NCBI RefSeq assembly: GCF_001540865.1
Contig: NC_033625.1
Span: 10,555,363-10,619,362, forward strand
Reading direction: 5' to 3'
DNA: 64,000 bases
Origin: Ananas comosus
Lineage: Eukaryota; Streptophyta; Magnoliopsida; Poales; Bromeliaceae
Shown: piece by piece, positions 11,252-24,162 of the stretch
Numbering within the stretch: position 1 is the stretch's first letter
Layout: each line of letters starts with the position of its first letter
Translations under genes and position numbers: made by a program
The notes under the pieces: model-generated
The model's input: only the letters and a program-made list of their open reading frames with translations
The model's database searches: none
Told to the model about the DNA's origin: nothing

Positions 11252-14200
11252 TGTAGTACACTGAACTTTAGCAAATTGCGAAGTTCGAGTGTTAGAATAG
11301 TAATTGGAACTATTCTACATCTTTTGAGGGGTTGTCGGGAGGTTTTCGGTAAGTTACTTGAGTGATCAAATGGCCGGAAGAGTGAAAGTGTATCACAAAA
11401 TGCAAATTCTGGACTTTGCACTGAGTATCGGTACCAACATGCCCAAGTACCAGTACCCAGCATAGTAGCTGCGTGGCTGAGGTTGTTTTGGTCATTTCAC
11501 TCTTTAGGCTTATCCCCAGCTGATCCTTATCATGTTTAAGCTCAGAGAACAGGGTAAGAGCCCTTTCCCTCTCCCTCTCTCTAGGTTTTTCTAATTTTGA
11601 AGTGAGGTTTGGTGGATTTGAGCTTAATTTCTTCCCCTTTCTTGTGTTAGCTCGTTTGGAGACTTGAGGGATAGCTTTTGGAACATGGGAGGTGGTGTTT
11701 TGCTGAGTTTCCTCAACCCTAACTCAGCAAGTAGCTGAGTTGAAGCTTGGTGAGGTAAACTATTCAACTTCTCCCTAGTTTTATGCTATAGTAGTGAAGT
11801 TGAACTTGTTCTTGATTTCTTTGTTACCAGTTGATTAGGGAAGGTTTAGAACAGCTATAGAGGAGTTGTTTGCTGTGGTTCTTCAACCCTAATTCAAGGA
11901 AAAGCTAAATTGAAGCTTTGGAAGGTGATTAGTTAACTACTCTCCTTAGTTGATACTATAGTAATAGTATTGGTAGTAGTAGTAGTGATGCTTTTGAGAT
12001 TTGTTCACAGCAGCTTATGTGAACCCTGTGGTTGAGTTTTGGTGACTCTTAAAGCTGGTTTTGGTGTGCTTCAACCTGTAGTGAAGTGGAATTCAAGTTT
12101 GGATTATAAACTAGGTATGATTCTACCTAGATTATATGCCTATGTGAGATCTTTAGTAAAGGTCGAAGTCAAGCTTCTAACTTGATTAGTATACTTACTA
12201 GGGTACTTGGAGGCTAGCGGATACCTTCGCTCGCTAGATCGACGAGAGTTGTCGGCTATTTCGTGGGTTTGACCTTACTGAATTGGGTGAATTCTCTCTA
12301 TATCTTCTTTGACATTATGAAATTGGAATTGTTGCATATTCATGTGAATATATGTATATTTGAATGGATTGGTGCATGCATAAATTCGCATATTGTATCG
12401 GATAAAAGGAAACCTCTATGCAGTAGGGGAGAACCATGAAATTGCTTCGCATATAGAGATTACTTGCTCGTTTAGCATGCATTACATGATATTAGTATAC
12501 TTGTGTAGACAAGTTAAGTAGGACACTATTTACAAGTGAATAGACAGGAAGCTATGAATACGATACCTAGTTTAGATGTATAACTAAGTGAATGTGGTAT
12601 TATGGGTCTTAACCTTTGAGTTAAATCATGCAATTTCATGTTGTAGACATGATGATAGAACTTCTAGCATATCATATGTAGTGGAAACATAGGTATATAT
12701 TGATATTGTGGGAATGAATCGTGGAGAAATCATGTATAGAGTATCTTATATGATATTTTGCATCCTTGGGTTGATCAGTTGATTATCACTTTCACATGAT
12801 AGAACTAGCATGAATTTCGTATTCTTGTATATGACCTAGTTAAATAATTAGGATTGGACATAATGATATACTTGTGTAGTCAACTAGAAGTAATTGCATA
12901 ATGCTTGTTTACTCCAGGTAGTGGAGGCTTATGTAGAAATATAAAATATATGCCACGAGTGGTATGAACACCAGAGTGATTCATTGATTATGATCTTAGT
13001 AAACCACTTTCCTTATGTATAGGGAGTAGTGAGAGGACTATATGTGAGTATGCGAGTATAGCTCATTAGAATCATTAAGAAGATGCAAACCATGTACTTG
13101 TTGAAGTCATCCTATCTATTGATAGAAATATGTTACTAAGTAGTCAATAGTAGAATTTGACTTATTGTCAATTGTCGACCTTGTGTCAAAGATGAAATTC
13201 CATGTTAGAGACATGATGAACTTGCGAATACTATACTATGAGTTAAGCTTGCTTGCCAATGTGCTCATTCGCACATGCTTGTAAGGGTCGTGCCCCACAA
13301 GCTGGCACTTCAGAGTTGGCCTACGCGACAGCAGATCGCTTATGTACTGAGAGCCGAAGTAGATTGCCGTGGGTATTGTTGACTTCCACTGGGCCATTAG
13401 GCATGACACTAGCCTGGACTTTACCACGTGTAAGTCTCCTGTTAATTGGGTTACTATAGTGAATTTAGACTTAGATGGACATAGTAGTAAAAGTACTTTA
13501 TGTCAGTAGTAGAGATATACCTAGTAATGATCATACTAGATGGTTGACATTTCTATGAGTCATTAGTTGTAGTGACATTATCTGTATGATTACACTCCTA
13601 CTAATAATGAAAGATAGTTACAAACATTATTATTCTGTTGAACTATAATAGTGGAATCCGGCTTTAACATTGACATATAGTTAAAGATGAACAAACCGGT
13701 AGTTAGCATAACATACAGAACTTATATCCAGGACGAGTAGCATGTAAGATATGTTAGAAACATATTTCGTTGAGGCATGTTATAATTGAATTATTTCATT
13801 TACTTGTTGCATTTATTTTTCTTACTTGTTATAATTTACTTATGCCTCAGTTGACCTAGTGGTGTACTTCGCCATACTCGGCGGCTTATCCATTGGGAAC
13901 TATTGTTTAATAGTTCTCACGCCCTTTTATTAGTTGCTTTTGTGCAGAGCCTTCCACAGCGGGAAAGGCTAGGGTTCCCTGCAAGGGGTCAGCGGCTAGC
14001 TAGAGCCTCCTCGATGTTAAATAGATGGAACCATACCGGCTATTCTAGTTTAGTTCAAAGTTGTATATTGGGATTATGTAGAGTGTACTTTATACTTTAC
14101 TTTTAAGCTATAGTTTGGTTTTATGTTAATATAAGCTTAAGAACTTTTAAGGTTTGCTCTGATTACCTGATTAAGATATTATGCTTTTGCTATATTGATT

Positions 14201-14291
14201 GTAGAGGCCTGGTGTACACTTGAGGTTGTGGTGCACTCGGCGGGTCTGTGTACGTGACTGGTGAGCTTCCGTTGAAGTCCAGGGCGTGACA
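11252..14291 (+). mobile_element. Solo A-group LTR (A4), plus orientation
   Basis: This 3,040-bp LTR starts TGTAGTACACTGAAC and ends CCAGGGCGTGACA. The flanks are CAGGG (11,247-11,251) and CAAGG (14,292-14,296), a 5-bp duplication with one change, so it is older than its neighbours. The stem-loop at 13,277-13,302 is kept (outer stem GCTTGT/ACAAGC, loop TCGTG). The palindromes near 11,427-11,460 have decayed. No coding sequence is seen. Confidence 0.88.
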
Positions 14292-14590
14292 CAAGGCCTA
14301 GCACGAGCGGACCGGCCGAGGATCGCGGGAAGGGCATAGCGCCCTAGATAGTAGCCTCCTATGCATTAGAGTGCCATGTACATATTGAGAGACTTAATGT
14401 ATTTTGGGAGAGGTTACTTTTGGATGATGTATATGTATCTTGAGATGTAATTTGTAAACCAAATGAATGTAATATCTAGTAATCTCTCTTGCTCTTGCTT
14501 GTATCATATTTGCATGATTCATGTATGTTGACTATGTTTATCTGGGTAAACTAGATATACAGATTGATATTTGTTGAGCCTTGGGAACAC

Positions 14591-16359
14591 ATTTATTAAA
14601 GTGCGTGCGTGATATATATCATATTTAATTAAATTAAATTTGAATTTATATGATTATTGATGATATATTGATATGAGTCTAGGGATGCAAATGGATCCGG
14701 GTTGGTGGAGCTCCTGCCACTATCCACCCCAACGGGGGCAGTAAATGAAAGAAAATAAACGGATTCGGGGTAGGAAACGGGATAAATTTTACGATCCGAG
14801 ACGGATTCGGGGCAGAAAACGGGAGAAATTTTGACCCGCCCCAAATCCGCTCCGCCATGATCCGCTCCGAATCCGTCCCGAATCCGCCCTGAAAATTATT
14901 TATATTTTAAAAAAAATATTCTTAAAAAATAATATATTTACAAAAAAGTTCAAAATACAAATAAGTTAGTACTCTTATTTCTAATGTATTTGAAACTTAT
15001 GAATTTTGTTTTGAATTATGATTGATATTTTTAATTTTTATAATTAATATTGTTAAATTATATATATAATATTATTAAAAATTATTATTTTATATTTTAT
15101 AAAATATTAATAATATTATAATTTTATAAAAAATATTAGTTGGCAGTAGAGATTCGGGGCGCCGGCGGGAGGCGGGTTACGAGGCAGGGCGGATTATGGG
15201 ATGTATTTTTTAACCAGTCACGGATTCGGAGCAGAGTCTTTGTGTCGATTGATTGTTTTTTCTCTTTATTTTGTTTTCAAGTAAATTTTGTTTATTTCCA
15301 ATTTAGTATACCTAAAAAAAAAATTTTAATGAACTGCACAGAGCATGGTCCTGGCCCTATCAGTCGCGTTTTATTTTTCCTTGTCTCAGGCAGAAAACGA
15401 AAAGCCCATTTTTTCCATTATTTGTAAAAGTGGTTTATGTGGAAAAAATTTTTACACGAAATCAAAATTCCACGACCCAGCTAAGTTTATTTCTAAATGA
15501 AAAAAACGAAGCGGGTAGCATGCTACCTATCTCTCTCAAAAAAAAAAAAAAAATCAAGATATAAAAAAAAATGAGTATGGTTAATATTTGAATTTTTTAA
15601 TAGTATTATATTTTATATTAATAAATTACATAAACTCAGATTCCAATATTCTATTTCCATCCTTCTATTTTAATATTGTGCTTTAAAATTTTCAGATATG
15701 TAAAAAAGAAATTTCTAGATTGTTTAATTGCTTAATATGTGTGGGGAGATAAGAAGGGTTAAATTAAATTTATTTTTTTTGTGTGTGAAGATAAAGGTGG
15801 CTTAATTGCTACAAGTGAAGAGATAAAGAGGAGTTTATTTTTTTTTGTGTGTTCTTCTTTTGTTTTATTATAGTTTCATATAAAAATTATATTTGTGTTT
15901 GTTAAATTTTATATTTTATTAGATGAAATATAGGTATTTAAAAATTTGATCGTGAATGTAAAACTTTTGTGCATTGTTAGTTTATCATTGTTATATACGA
16001 ATATATATATATCTTATACGCATTTGAATCTCAAGAAATATTCGATCATTTCCGATTTCATCTTTAGTGGTTACAATAAGGAAAATATGATATCCGACCT
16101 ATATTCGTATCCAGAAAAAAGAAAGTAAATGCAATTATATTCTCATCAAATATTTGCCCATACGTGATCCAGGCTCCAGGCACAGCTCCAGATCTGGGCC
16201 GTACCATGCTAGGCCGGGTTTCTCTAATGACCTCAACGACCAATTTTCTTTAAATTTAAAAATCCAACCGCGGGCCGTGCCGAGCCTTTGGTGGTGTGCC
16301 CGGCCACGGCCCATTATATTTGTAGAGAGAGGTTGGTAAGTATTGAAATAATGTTGGGG
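14591..16359. other. AT-rich spacer with a degenerate GGATTCGGGG repeat
   Basis: There is no supportable gene. 14,690-15,240 contains inverted blocks of GGATTCGGGG/CCCCGAATCC and starts AGGGATGCAAATGGATCC. This is typical of plant non-autonomous DNA transposons with GC-rich subterminal repeats and an AT-rich middle; the right end is not clear. 15,536-15,555 is an A-run. 16,150-16,330 has GC-rich GGCCGTG/CACGGCC blocks of a similar dispersed repeat. Confidence 0.45.
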
Positions 16360-16368
16360 GTCTTTACT

Positions 16369-16902
16369 AGGGGTGGCAATCCAGCTCGCTGTTCGCGAAC
16401 CAGCTCGTGTTCGGCTCGAAATGAGCTCGAGATCGGTTCGCTCGTTTAGGTCAGCTCGCTCGTGTTCGGCCCGAGAACAGCTCGAATACATATATTTTAT
16501 ATTTATATAATTTATTTAATTTATATTTTTATATATAAATAAATAATTATATATAATATATATTTTTATTATTTAATTTTTAGCGAAATAAAAAAATGAA
16601 TGCGAGCTTAATTATAAAAAGACTTATTTATATGTAAAGTTTCAACTATTAGATCAAAGTCTAATGGATAAGATTTTATAAATTTACTTTTTATATATAT
16701 TTAATTTAATCCTTTTTAATTTATTGTTCGTTGGCCAGCTCGTGAGCCAGCTCATATTCGGCTCGTTAATAAACGAGCCGAATACGAGCTGAATTTTTCG
16801 GCTCGATACTTTAACAAGCCAGCTCATGTTCGACTCGTTTAATTAACGAGCCGAACACGAGCCGATCCCAGCTCGCTCGTGTTCCGTTCGTTTACACCCC
16901 TA
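16369..16902. mobile_element. 534-bp MULE-like non-autonomous element
   Basis: The ends are AGGGGTGGCAATCCAGC and, inverted on the right, AGGGGTGTAAACGAACGG. The arms are full of GAGCTCG/CGAGCTC-like subterminal repeats and the middle is AT-rich. The exact 9-bp sequence GTCTTTACT flanks it (16,360-16,368 and 16,903-16,911). A 9-bp duplication is typical of Mutator-like elements, hence the class call. There is no transposase. Confidence 0.65.
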
Positions 16903-18684
16903 GTCTTTACTAGGGTGTCGATGGCTTGGATTCGGGACGAATTTTAAAATCTCGAATCCAAACCCGACTATCAAAACTAAAACTTAAATCAAATAAATTT
17001 TAAAAATTTAATATTTAAATTCGAATCCGACCAAAAATTCAAAATCCAAACTCGAATCTGAAACAATTATTTTTCTTCACAATATTTCAAAACATATTAT
17101 ATTAGATCTAAATTTTCTAATACATATTCAAATATAACATCATATTTGATATAGTGATCCAAAATATTCAAAATCAATAATTTTTAATAGTTGATATGTG
17201 TCATTTGGAAGTTTAACATTGTAGAAGTATTCAAATCAAATGAAAATTTTGATAGAAAATTTTATACTATCTACAACAAAATCAATGTTTATAATAAAAA
17301 TTTTTAGTGTTACATCATAACTTTTTGTAAGATTTTTATTTTCAACCGTTGATTTTGAGTCCTTTCGATCACTATATAAATGATATCGAAAAATTATAAA
17401 ATTTATTTTTTAGATAGTTCAAATGCGCTAAATCAAGTCTAACAGAGCCGATCGTCGATTTGAAAGTTCCATAATAAAAAACGACAGGAGCATGGAGGCC
17501 GCCGTACTCGTAACAACACATGAATTCTACTCTCTCACTATATATCTATACTACTTATAAAAAAGGGAGTTCTAAAATTTTTTTCTTTCCTAAAATACCG
17601 GTCCGTATTAATATACTTTTAATCACATACTAGCAATATCATTCATTCAACTTTAATGGAATAAATCACAGTCGTACAAATTTTATTTTATTTTAAAATT
17701 ATTAAAAAATATATTAATTCTTAGTCATTGGATCTAATCAAATGACTGACGAATTAAGTATCTGTCACTTTTTTTTTTCTAAATTGCTCTCAAATAGTGC
17801 TTATCAAATTTCACTTTTAAATGCATATCCTATCTCCTAATAACCGCTGTCCACATAATATCGTATTTTATCATAAATAATATTCGCAATCTACGCGTTT
17901 CTTAAGTATTTTCTTTCTCACACATAATATCTGCCACCTACATAATATCTAATCACGTAATACCTTCCGCATATATAATAGTTAATCATTTTTTTTAAAG
18001 GTAAATATATAAAAATTATCTCAATTCATCTACTAATATTTAAAATATGAGATATTTTTCAATAAAATATAACATATGAATTTACAATTTAAAAATTTAT
18101 TCACAAGGGCCCCATAAAAAAATATTCCATACTAATCAAAAAACGAAAATCTCTATGCAACACACCTTGAAAATATTTAGTAACCACTATCTCTCACTTA
18201 ACTAACTAAAAAAAATTAGGTTTGAAAAATAGAATGATTTAAATAAGCTTATCAAATCAACTTTAAATTTTAAATTTAGTTCATAATTTTAAATGTGAAT
18301 TAATATTTTAACTCAAATTTGAAATTAATTAAAATTCAATTTGGGTGTGTAAGCAATATTTCAAATAAAAAATAATAATTAACTTGAGAATATATAAAAT
18401 TTGAAAATAGATGGAATGATAAATATGTCAATGTCTCTAATAATTATTTATATTCAAATTATGGATTCAAAATTAACTTCAAATTTGAGTTTTGTTCATA
18501 AATTTAAATCTGAATTTATTAATTAAAATTAGAATTACTTCAATTTTAAAATTTGATGCAGTAAAAAAATTTAAAGTTAAAAAATATAATTGGATAAATG
18601 AGATTTATACACCAATAATTATTTAAATTTAAAATATAAATATAAATTTAATTTAATTAAATGTGACGTGTATCGAGCGTGCAT

Positions 18685-19488
18685 AGGGGTGGAATGAGTC
18701 GAGCTCGAGCGAGTTACCTCGCTCAAATTCGGCTTGAATTAATTTCGAGCCTAAATTAAGCTCAAGCTTGGATTGAATTAATTCGAGCCGAGCTCGAGCG
18801 AGCCTAATTTCAAGTCGAGCGAGCTCGAGCCCTAAACGAGCCGCTTGAATATTCTGAACATTATACGATCAATAGTTTAATTTATATAGAACATTATCTA
18901 TAATTTGATACAAAAATATGTCTAATGTTCAAAGTACAAAAATATATATGAAATATAGTATTATAATATTAAAAAAAATAATTTATGAGTTGAATACTAA
19001 TTTTTTCAGCATCACATGTCTTTTCTTCCGCCTTTCAATTTCTATATTATTCATTTTCATTTACAATCAAAAATAAATAAATTTTATAGATAAATATTGG
19101 ATTAAACTACCCAATCATATATAACTAAAATTAAAATTTTATATGAATAATTTTTTTACTTTAAAATATTTAATATTTTTTCAAGCATACATAAATAGTA
19201 AGTGTAGGCAACGACGGCATATGATGTTACTTGGTAACTTAGAGGGCTTCCGGCTTGACCACTTAGGGTGAGAGGCAGAAAATGAGAAAGAAAAATATTG
19301 AAATTTAGAACTCTGTTAAAGAAAAGAAAGAAAAGAAAGAAAAATATATAAATTTAGTAAAATTTTACTTTTTTATTTGTCTATTGGGTTTGTTTTATGG
19401 GCCAACAACATTAGCCCAATTTAACTAAACTCAGATTATTCACTCAACCTATATATAATAAAAATATATTATATTTATATATTTTTTA

Positions 19489-19542
<54 letters not shown>

Positions 19543-19572
19543 TATATTATAATTATATATTTTTTATATATG

Positions 19573-19610
<38 letters not shown>

Positions 19611-20059
19611 TAGAACTACTATGCTATCGAAATATAGAGGATTTGATGTTTTTTAATTTTTGACCCTTTGATTAAAAATTGTATCGTTGAGATGATTGCG
19701 GTCTCCCTAGGATTAAATAATACTCTTAGGATTGAGTGGTCCCTATAAGGTAATAATAATATTAATCCAAAGATAAAAAACGATTAAAGGGATTGATCTA
19801 AGAATCAAAAAATCGAGAGCACCAGATCTCTATACTTTCGATAGTATATTAGCTCTACTATATATATATATATATATATTCGAGCTTTTCGAGCCTAATT
19901 CGAACGAGCCGAGTAATACTCAAGCTCGGCTTGAAATGAATTTCGAGCCTTTTTTTTTGTTCAAGCTCGGCTCATTTAATTTCGAGTCGAGCTCGAGCGA
20001 GCCAAATATCGAGTCGAACGCGAGTCGAACGCGAGCCGGCTCGCTCATTTGCCAGCCCT
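18685..20059. mobile_element. MULE-like element with GAGCTCG subterminal repeats, carrying a MITE
   Basis: The ends are AGGGGTGGAATGAGTCGAGC and, inverted, AGGGCTGGCAAATGAGCG. The arms are dense in GAGCTCGAGCGAGC-type repeats and the centre is AT-rich with long TA runs (19,497-19,610). The flanks AGCGTGCAT and ACACGTGCA are only partly alike, so the target duplication has decayed or is shifted. No ORF. Confidence 0.55.
19605..19865. mobile_element. MITE with inverted repeats inside a TA-rich tract
   Basis: The left end (TAGTGTAGAACTACTATG then CTATCGAA) and the inverted right end (TAGTAGAGCTAATATA then CTATCGAA) match over roughly 35 bp with a few differences. The element is about 260 bp, has no coding potential, and sits in (TA)n, consistent with TA-targeting Tc1/mariner or similar MITEs. 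Confidence 0.6.
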
Positions 20060-20078
20060 ACACGTGCACTATAACTAG

Positions 20079-21237
20079 TATATATAGGAATCGGTGAGAA
20101 TAGATACGTAACGTCTCTTTTTATAACAATAATATATTAAAATTATCTCAATTCTATCTACTAATATTTAACTGTTACATTAACATTTTATTGATTTCAA
20201 CAAAATTAAATTTAAATTTAATTTCAAGTGTTTATATATAATTTTAATATTATTTGATTTTAAATATTTATTTCTTTAAATTCAGAGTTAAAATTTATTT
20301 ATATAATTTAAAATTAAATTTATTTTTAAATTAAAATTAAAATTTGATTTTAAATTGTGAATTAAATATAGTTTTGGATATTAAATTTGAATTAATAATT
20401 AAAAAAATTTAATTAAAGTGAATAAAGATTAAATTTTGTATTTTGATCTAAATGTGAATTAAAATTTCTATACATTTAGTTTAAAATATATACTTAAATT
20501 TTGGATTCGTTAAAATATAAAAATATAGAAAATACTCGATGTATATAAAAAAAATAGAACTATATAATTATAGCTGACAACAGCTATTTGAATTTGAATT
20601 GAGATATGACAGATTTTTTCAAATAAAATATAATAGAGGAATTTATTTTTTAAAAATTTAAAGTTTTACTGTAAATTATTGGATAAATATGATACACAAA
20701 TTTATATTGATTTAAGATAACTTTTAAAGTAATTATTGAGAGAATTATTATTTAGTGAAAAAAATATTGCAATCCATTTAAGTAATTGAAAAGGAATTTA
20801 TACTTATTCAAATTTTTACCGATCGAAGGATATGTACTATAGAATATTGTTTACACGCGTCTCAAACTAGAAGTATCAAAATTAATTCACATTTAATTCA
20901 AAATTTAAATTTAATTTGATCCACTTTAATTAAAATTTGTTAGTTGTTAATTCAAATTTGATATCCAAAATTAAATTTAATTTACTATTTAAACTCAAAT
21001 TTTATAGAACTATATAATTAATGTCGGCAATAACTATTTAAATTTGAGCCAGAATAAAGCAGTTATTTTCTAATAAAATATAACAAATGAATTTACTTTT
21101 TAAAATTTTAAATTTTTATTGTTGATTATAATCTTTTGAATAAATATAATCTAAAATTTATGTTAATTTGAGATAACTATTAAAATAATTGTATGTGCAT
21201 TTCCACGTACGCTCAATTAGTTTATATTTATATATTA
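20079..21237. repeat. AT-rich diverged repeats
   Basis: Two diverged copies, about 430 bp apart, share ATAGAACTATATAATTA, then TTTGAATT..GA and TAAAATATAA (near 20,557-20,730 and 21,005-21,180). A third resembles 18,000-18,090. No gene is seen. Confidence 0.4.
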
Positions 21238-21490
21238 ACCTAAAATCAATTTAGGTTTGGGTCGAGGTCGGGTTCGGGTTGGGTACAGTCAAAATCTATG
21301 ACCGAACCCAAATCCATTGAGTTTTCGTTTTTAATATACATATTCGAAACTATATTCGTTTAGTATCAAATAAATCCACTCCGTTCGGGTTTGAATTCAG
21401 ATAAAATTTCGAAGATCTGTACCAATTAACATCCCTAGTCTTTACACCTGTATTGGGTAAATACTCGAATAATGTTGGAGGTCTTTGCTA

Positions 21491-22356
21491 TGTGAATCCT
21501 AGTTTATTATGTTATTGTTTCTAAAAAATTTTTGATGGTGTACTCTTTTCTCTTTTATCTTCGATATTTATGCACCTAAATTTTGATTGTCGATATATTG
21601 AATTAAAAATAAAATTCAATAAATATAATTTATTCTATTTAAAGACTTTATTTATAAAAAATTATGAATTTTAAATTTTCACTTCAAATATTAAGTAGAT
21701 TCTAAAATCAACAACAAGAGAAAACTCCGTTTGATTTGTAAGAATAGTTAGTTCAAAGTTTATATGGACTGTGTTATTACTCAGATGACAAGCTTCATCC
21801 AGTTTGCGAGGGGTTGTGATGGAAATAATCCAATTGAAGCAATAAGAAAAGATTTTAAACCTAATTAAAACAACAAGAAGATTAAGTCTCGGCAGGATCT
21901 GGATCTTAGATCAGTAAAAAATTTGTTTTGGCCGAGCTCAACCTAGCTAGATCAGGAACCGGCCACTTTAAGTCTTGGGAGGTCCTACACCGCTAGGCTG
22001 TGTTGTTGTGCTGTACATGTTCGGTCAAGTGCGAATGAAAACAGCTCATGCTTAAATAAATGAAAAGATTTAGCGCACCCCAAACTCTGTCCAGGATTGG
22101 TTTTCAAATTACATTGTTCGGTCCAATGAGCCCCCGCTGGTTTAGAAATTTTTTTTTTTTTTTTTTTCCTTTTTTTTTGCTTTGGCCCAGTCCTAGTCCA
22201 CTATGAAGAATAGAAATGAAAAGCTTTCAATTGATCATCATCTCTTTGTTTTCTTTGCTTACTTTAATCTAAGCATGGTTTGTCGAGTTAGCTGATCAGT
22301 GGATTGAGATTCAATAATTTGAAGAGAGCTTTCGATCTCTTCTCCTCTAATATCTC
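21491..22356. other. Spacer with poly-T tract
   Basis: No gene is supported. A T-rich run lies at about 22,147-22,178, which could be the inverted tail of a retroposon; no body of a LINE or SINE was recognised. Confidence 0.3.
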
Positions 22357-23122
22357 GTGTTCATTCAGATCATCACAGGAGGTTGCAAATATCAAGGTTC
22401 TCATATATGTCCCCAGCTGCTGTTCAATGCATACAATCAAATCAAGTATCCCCGTTTAAACTGGCGCCAAAATTTGGCACGGCAATGGCCAACATATATG
22501 GCTTGTTCAACGCATCCCACTTTAACGCCTTTGTTTTCTCTCTCTCCGTCGGCAAGTTCTATTTCCATGCCCCTCTCGGGCGTCAATGCCTATTTTCCTT
22601 TCCCATCATCTTCTAATTTCATGCCTTTTGTGCCGTCGCCACAAGTCTTGACCCCTATGGTAACTACAGCTGCATGCTGTAAACCAAGATGCGCCAGAAA
22701 GTCCAACAAGAGATGTAGAGAAAGGTATTCGAGACAATTTACAAGTCGAAGAGGTGCCTCAGGTCAAGTTTTGCATTTCCTTTTTCCTTCTTTCATTGCT
22801 GATTAAACATTATATTTTCACTCCCTTTTTAACTGAAATCATAGGCAGGATAATAGCAGGAGAGCTTCGAGCCTCGTGTGTTTATGAAGTTATTCATTGT
22901 CACTAAGATGTAAATAATTAACTTGTTCAAGTTGTACATTTGGATGTCCAATAATTATTCTAATCATCGTTTTTTTCAGAGATCGGACTTTCGCAAGTCT
23001 GCGCCCTTCATCTCCAACAACTTCCTAGCAACAACCTCGGCAATCATGATCTATCTTGCATGGGAAAATTGGAGCTGAAATCTGGGCGGTCTCACGGATG
23101 CATCGATGAAACTACTATTTAG
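22357..23122 (+). CDS. Possible two-exon gene or pseudogene of unknown function
   Basis: The product is not recognised. Exon 1 is an open frame 22,357-22,762. It ends at a GT donor (22,763, GTCAAG) in phase 1. A pyrimidine-rich tract and CAG acceptor at 22,971-22,979 are followed by exon 2, 22,980-23,122, whose frame is exactly complementary and stays open for 46 codons to TAG. The intron would be 217 bp and the product 182 aa. The predicted protein is Ser/Pro-rich in the middle and has a basic Cys-containing stretch (CCKPRCARKSNKRCRERYSR) before the splice site, which could be a nuclear signal. A second open frame (22,383-22,616) overlaps exon 1, so an upstream exon or a frameshift is possible. 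The start codon is uncertain and upstream exons may exist. Support is the matching splice phase only. Confidence 0.35.
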
Positions 23123-24162
23123 TCTACTAAACGGCTTTTTTCTGTTATGTCATTGTGATGTGGTTAATGGTTGCAGGCTAAAGTGGCTCACTTTGTGGGT
23201 ATCCAATGCATGTACGGATGTTAACTAACATATATTGCAGGACTCTGTGTTTGTGTAAGCCGCTTTAAATTGCATCAAGTATCTTGTCTATATCCGATAT
23301 AATTTTGGTAATATAGTAAGAATTGAGCTGTACTGTGTACTGTAATTGTATATTATCTCTTAACTTTTTGGAAGGTATTCGCTATTGATCAGCTCTGACG
23401 GCAGCACGTCTATTTTGATATCAGATTGTTCATATTTGAACAAATCTGCAGTTTCCTTTCCACAATTCGGACAGTATTCATTCTATTTGAGTTGGTCCAA
23501 GCTCAAAACCATCTTCACTGCTTCGGCTTTTTGGAGCAACTTGGTCTTAAGATTAATTTAAGCTGTAATATCTTCAAGGATGGTATGATGAGCTCTCTGT
23601 GTTTTTACCTCGTTGTTAGCTAGCCAGGGTATGAATTAATTTTTTTGCCGTTTCATATCAACTTAATTTGACGACTCACATAGAATTTCTTTTCGATTCA
23701 CACCTTGTGGCTTTATATAAACTCCTCTGTATTTCCTTCTGCTATTAGCAACCTGGTCTAAATGTATTAACCCAGGGACACAGCATAATTTTTTGTGGCA
23801 GTGGTTAACCTTCAGTTCCCTCTTGAGTCCTTGGAATGTAGCTGTGGCTTATTTTCAGATGCGAGTCGATATGATATAAAATCTGTCGACAGCAGTTGTG
23901 GACCTAGGTATAATTTTTTTTTTTTAATTATTATTTTGTACTTTAATAATTGGCCTGTTTTACTTAATGTGAAGCCCAAATTTTGAGATCTTTTAGTTCT
24001 ACAATTTCTTTGTTTGTGTGTGTGTGCGTGTAGCTGTATGTATGCATACTTTTTAGTTTCAAGTTGAGCTCGATTTCAGGTCATGATCACTTCTAGAAGA
24101 TAGGGTGCCTGATTAACGGCCCTAGATGATGGTATTATCTGTAATTTCTGTTTCATGTAAAA
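23123..24162. other. Spacer, possibly 3' flank of the candidate gene
   Basis: Several GT/AG-compatible sites (for example ATATTGCAG at about 23,240) and short open frames occur, but none forms a convincing exon. It is less AT-rich than the surrounding repeats. Confidence 0.3.

Larger units (their letters stand above)
803..14590 (+). mobile_element. B-group Ty3/gypsy LTR, interrupted by nested A LTRs and truncated at 3' end
   Basis: The LTR starts TGTAAGGTAATG, resembling the other B-group starts (TGTAACATATC at 47,896 and TGTAACAATGG at 35,238). Its pieces are 803-1,081, 9,839-11,251 and 14,297 to about 14,590, separated by A solo LTRs. The middle piece carries a TATA box, the stem-loop at 10,858-10,884 and a CTCCGGAG palindrome. 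The block near 11,190 (GGCGGGGTCGGCGGCCGAACC) matches 49,875 and, inverted, 29,410 and 53,490. The usual end GGGGCGTGACA is missing; similarity fades near 14,590, so the 3' end is deleted. The palindromes near 985-1,040 have a TCCGGA core instead of ACCGGT. Confidence 0.75.
17545..20078 (+). mobile_element. Candidate non-autonomous Helitron, interrupted by 18,685-20,059
   Basis: It starts TCTATACTACTTATAAAA directly after an A. It ends GTGCACTATAACTAG directly before a T, as expected for A|TC...CTAG|T insertion. Once the nested element is removed, the end reads GACGTGTATCGAGCGTGCACT, an imperfect hairpin just before CTAG. There is no Rep/helicase coding. Related AT-rich sequence follows to 21,210, ending in a similar GTGCATTTCCACGTACG...TTAG|T. 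Confidence 0.45.
16912..21437. mobile_element. Second MULE-like element using the same target, filled by Helitron-like DNA
   Basis: The left end reads AGGGTGTCGATGGC and the right end, inverted, AGGGATGTTAATTGG. The flanks are GTCTTTACT (16,903-16,911) and GTCTTTACA (21,438-21,446). The arms contain ATTCGGG/CCCGAAT and GGTTCGGG subterminal blocks. The middle is interrupted by Helitron-like sequence (17,545-20,078). No protein is encoded. The boundary assignment is an inference from the end motifs and flanks. Confidence 0.5.
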
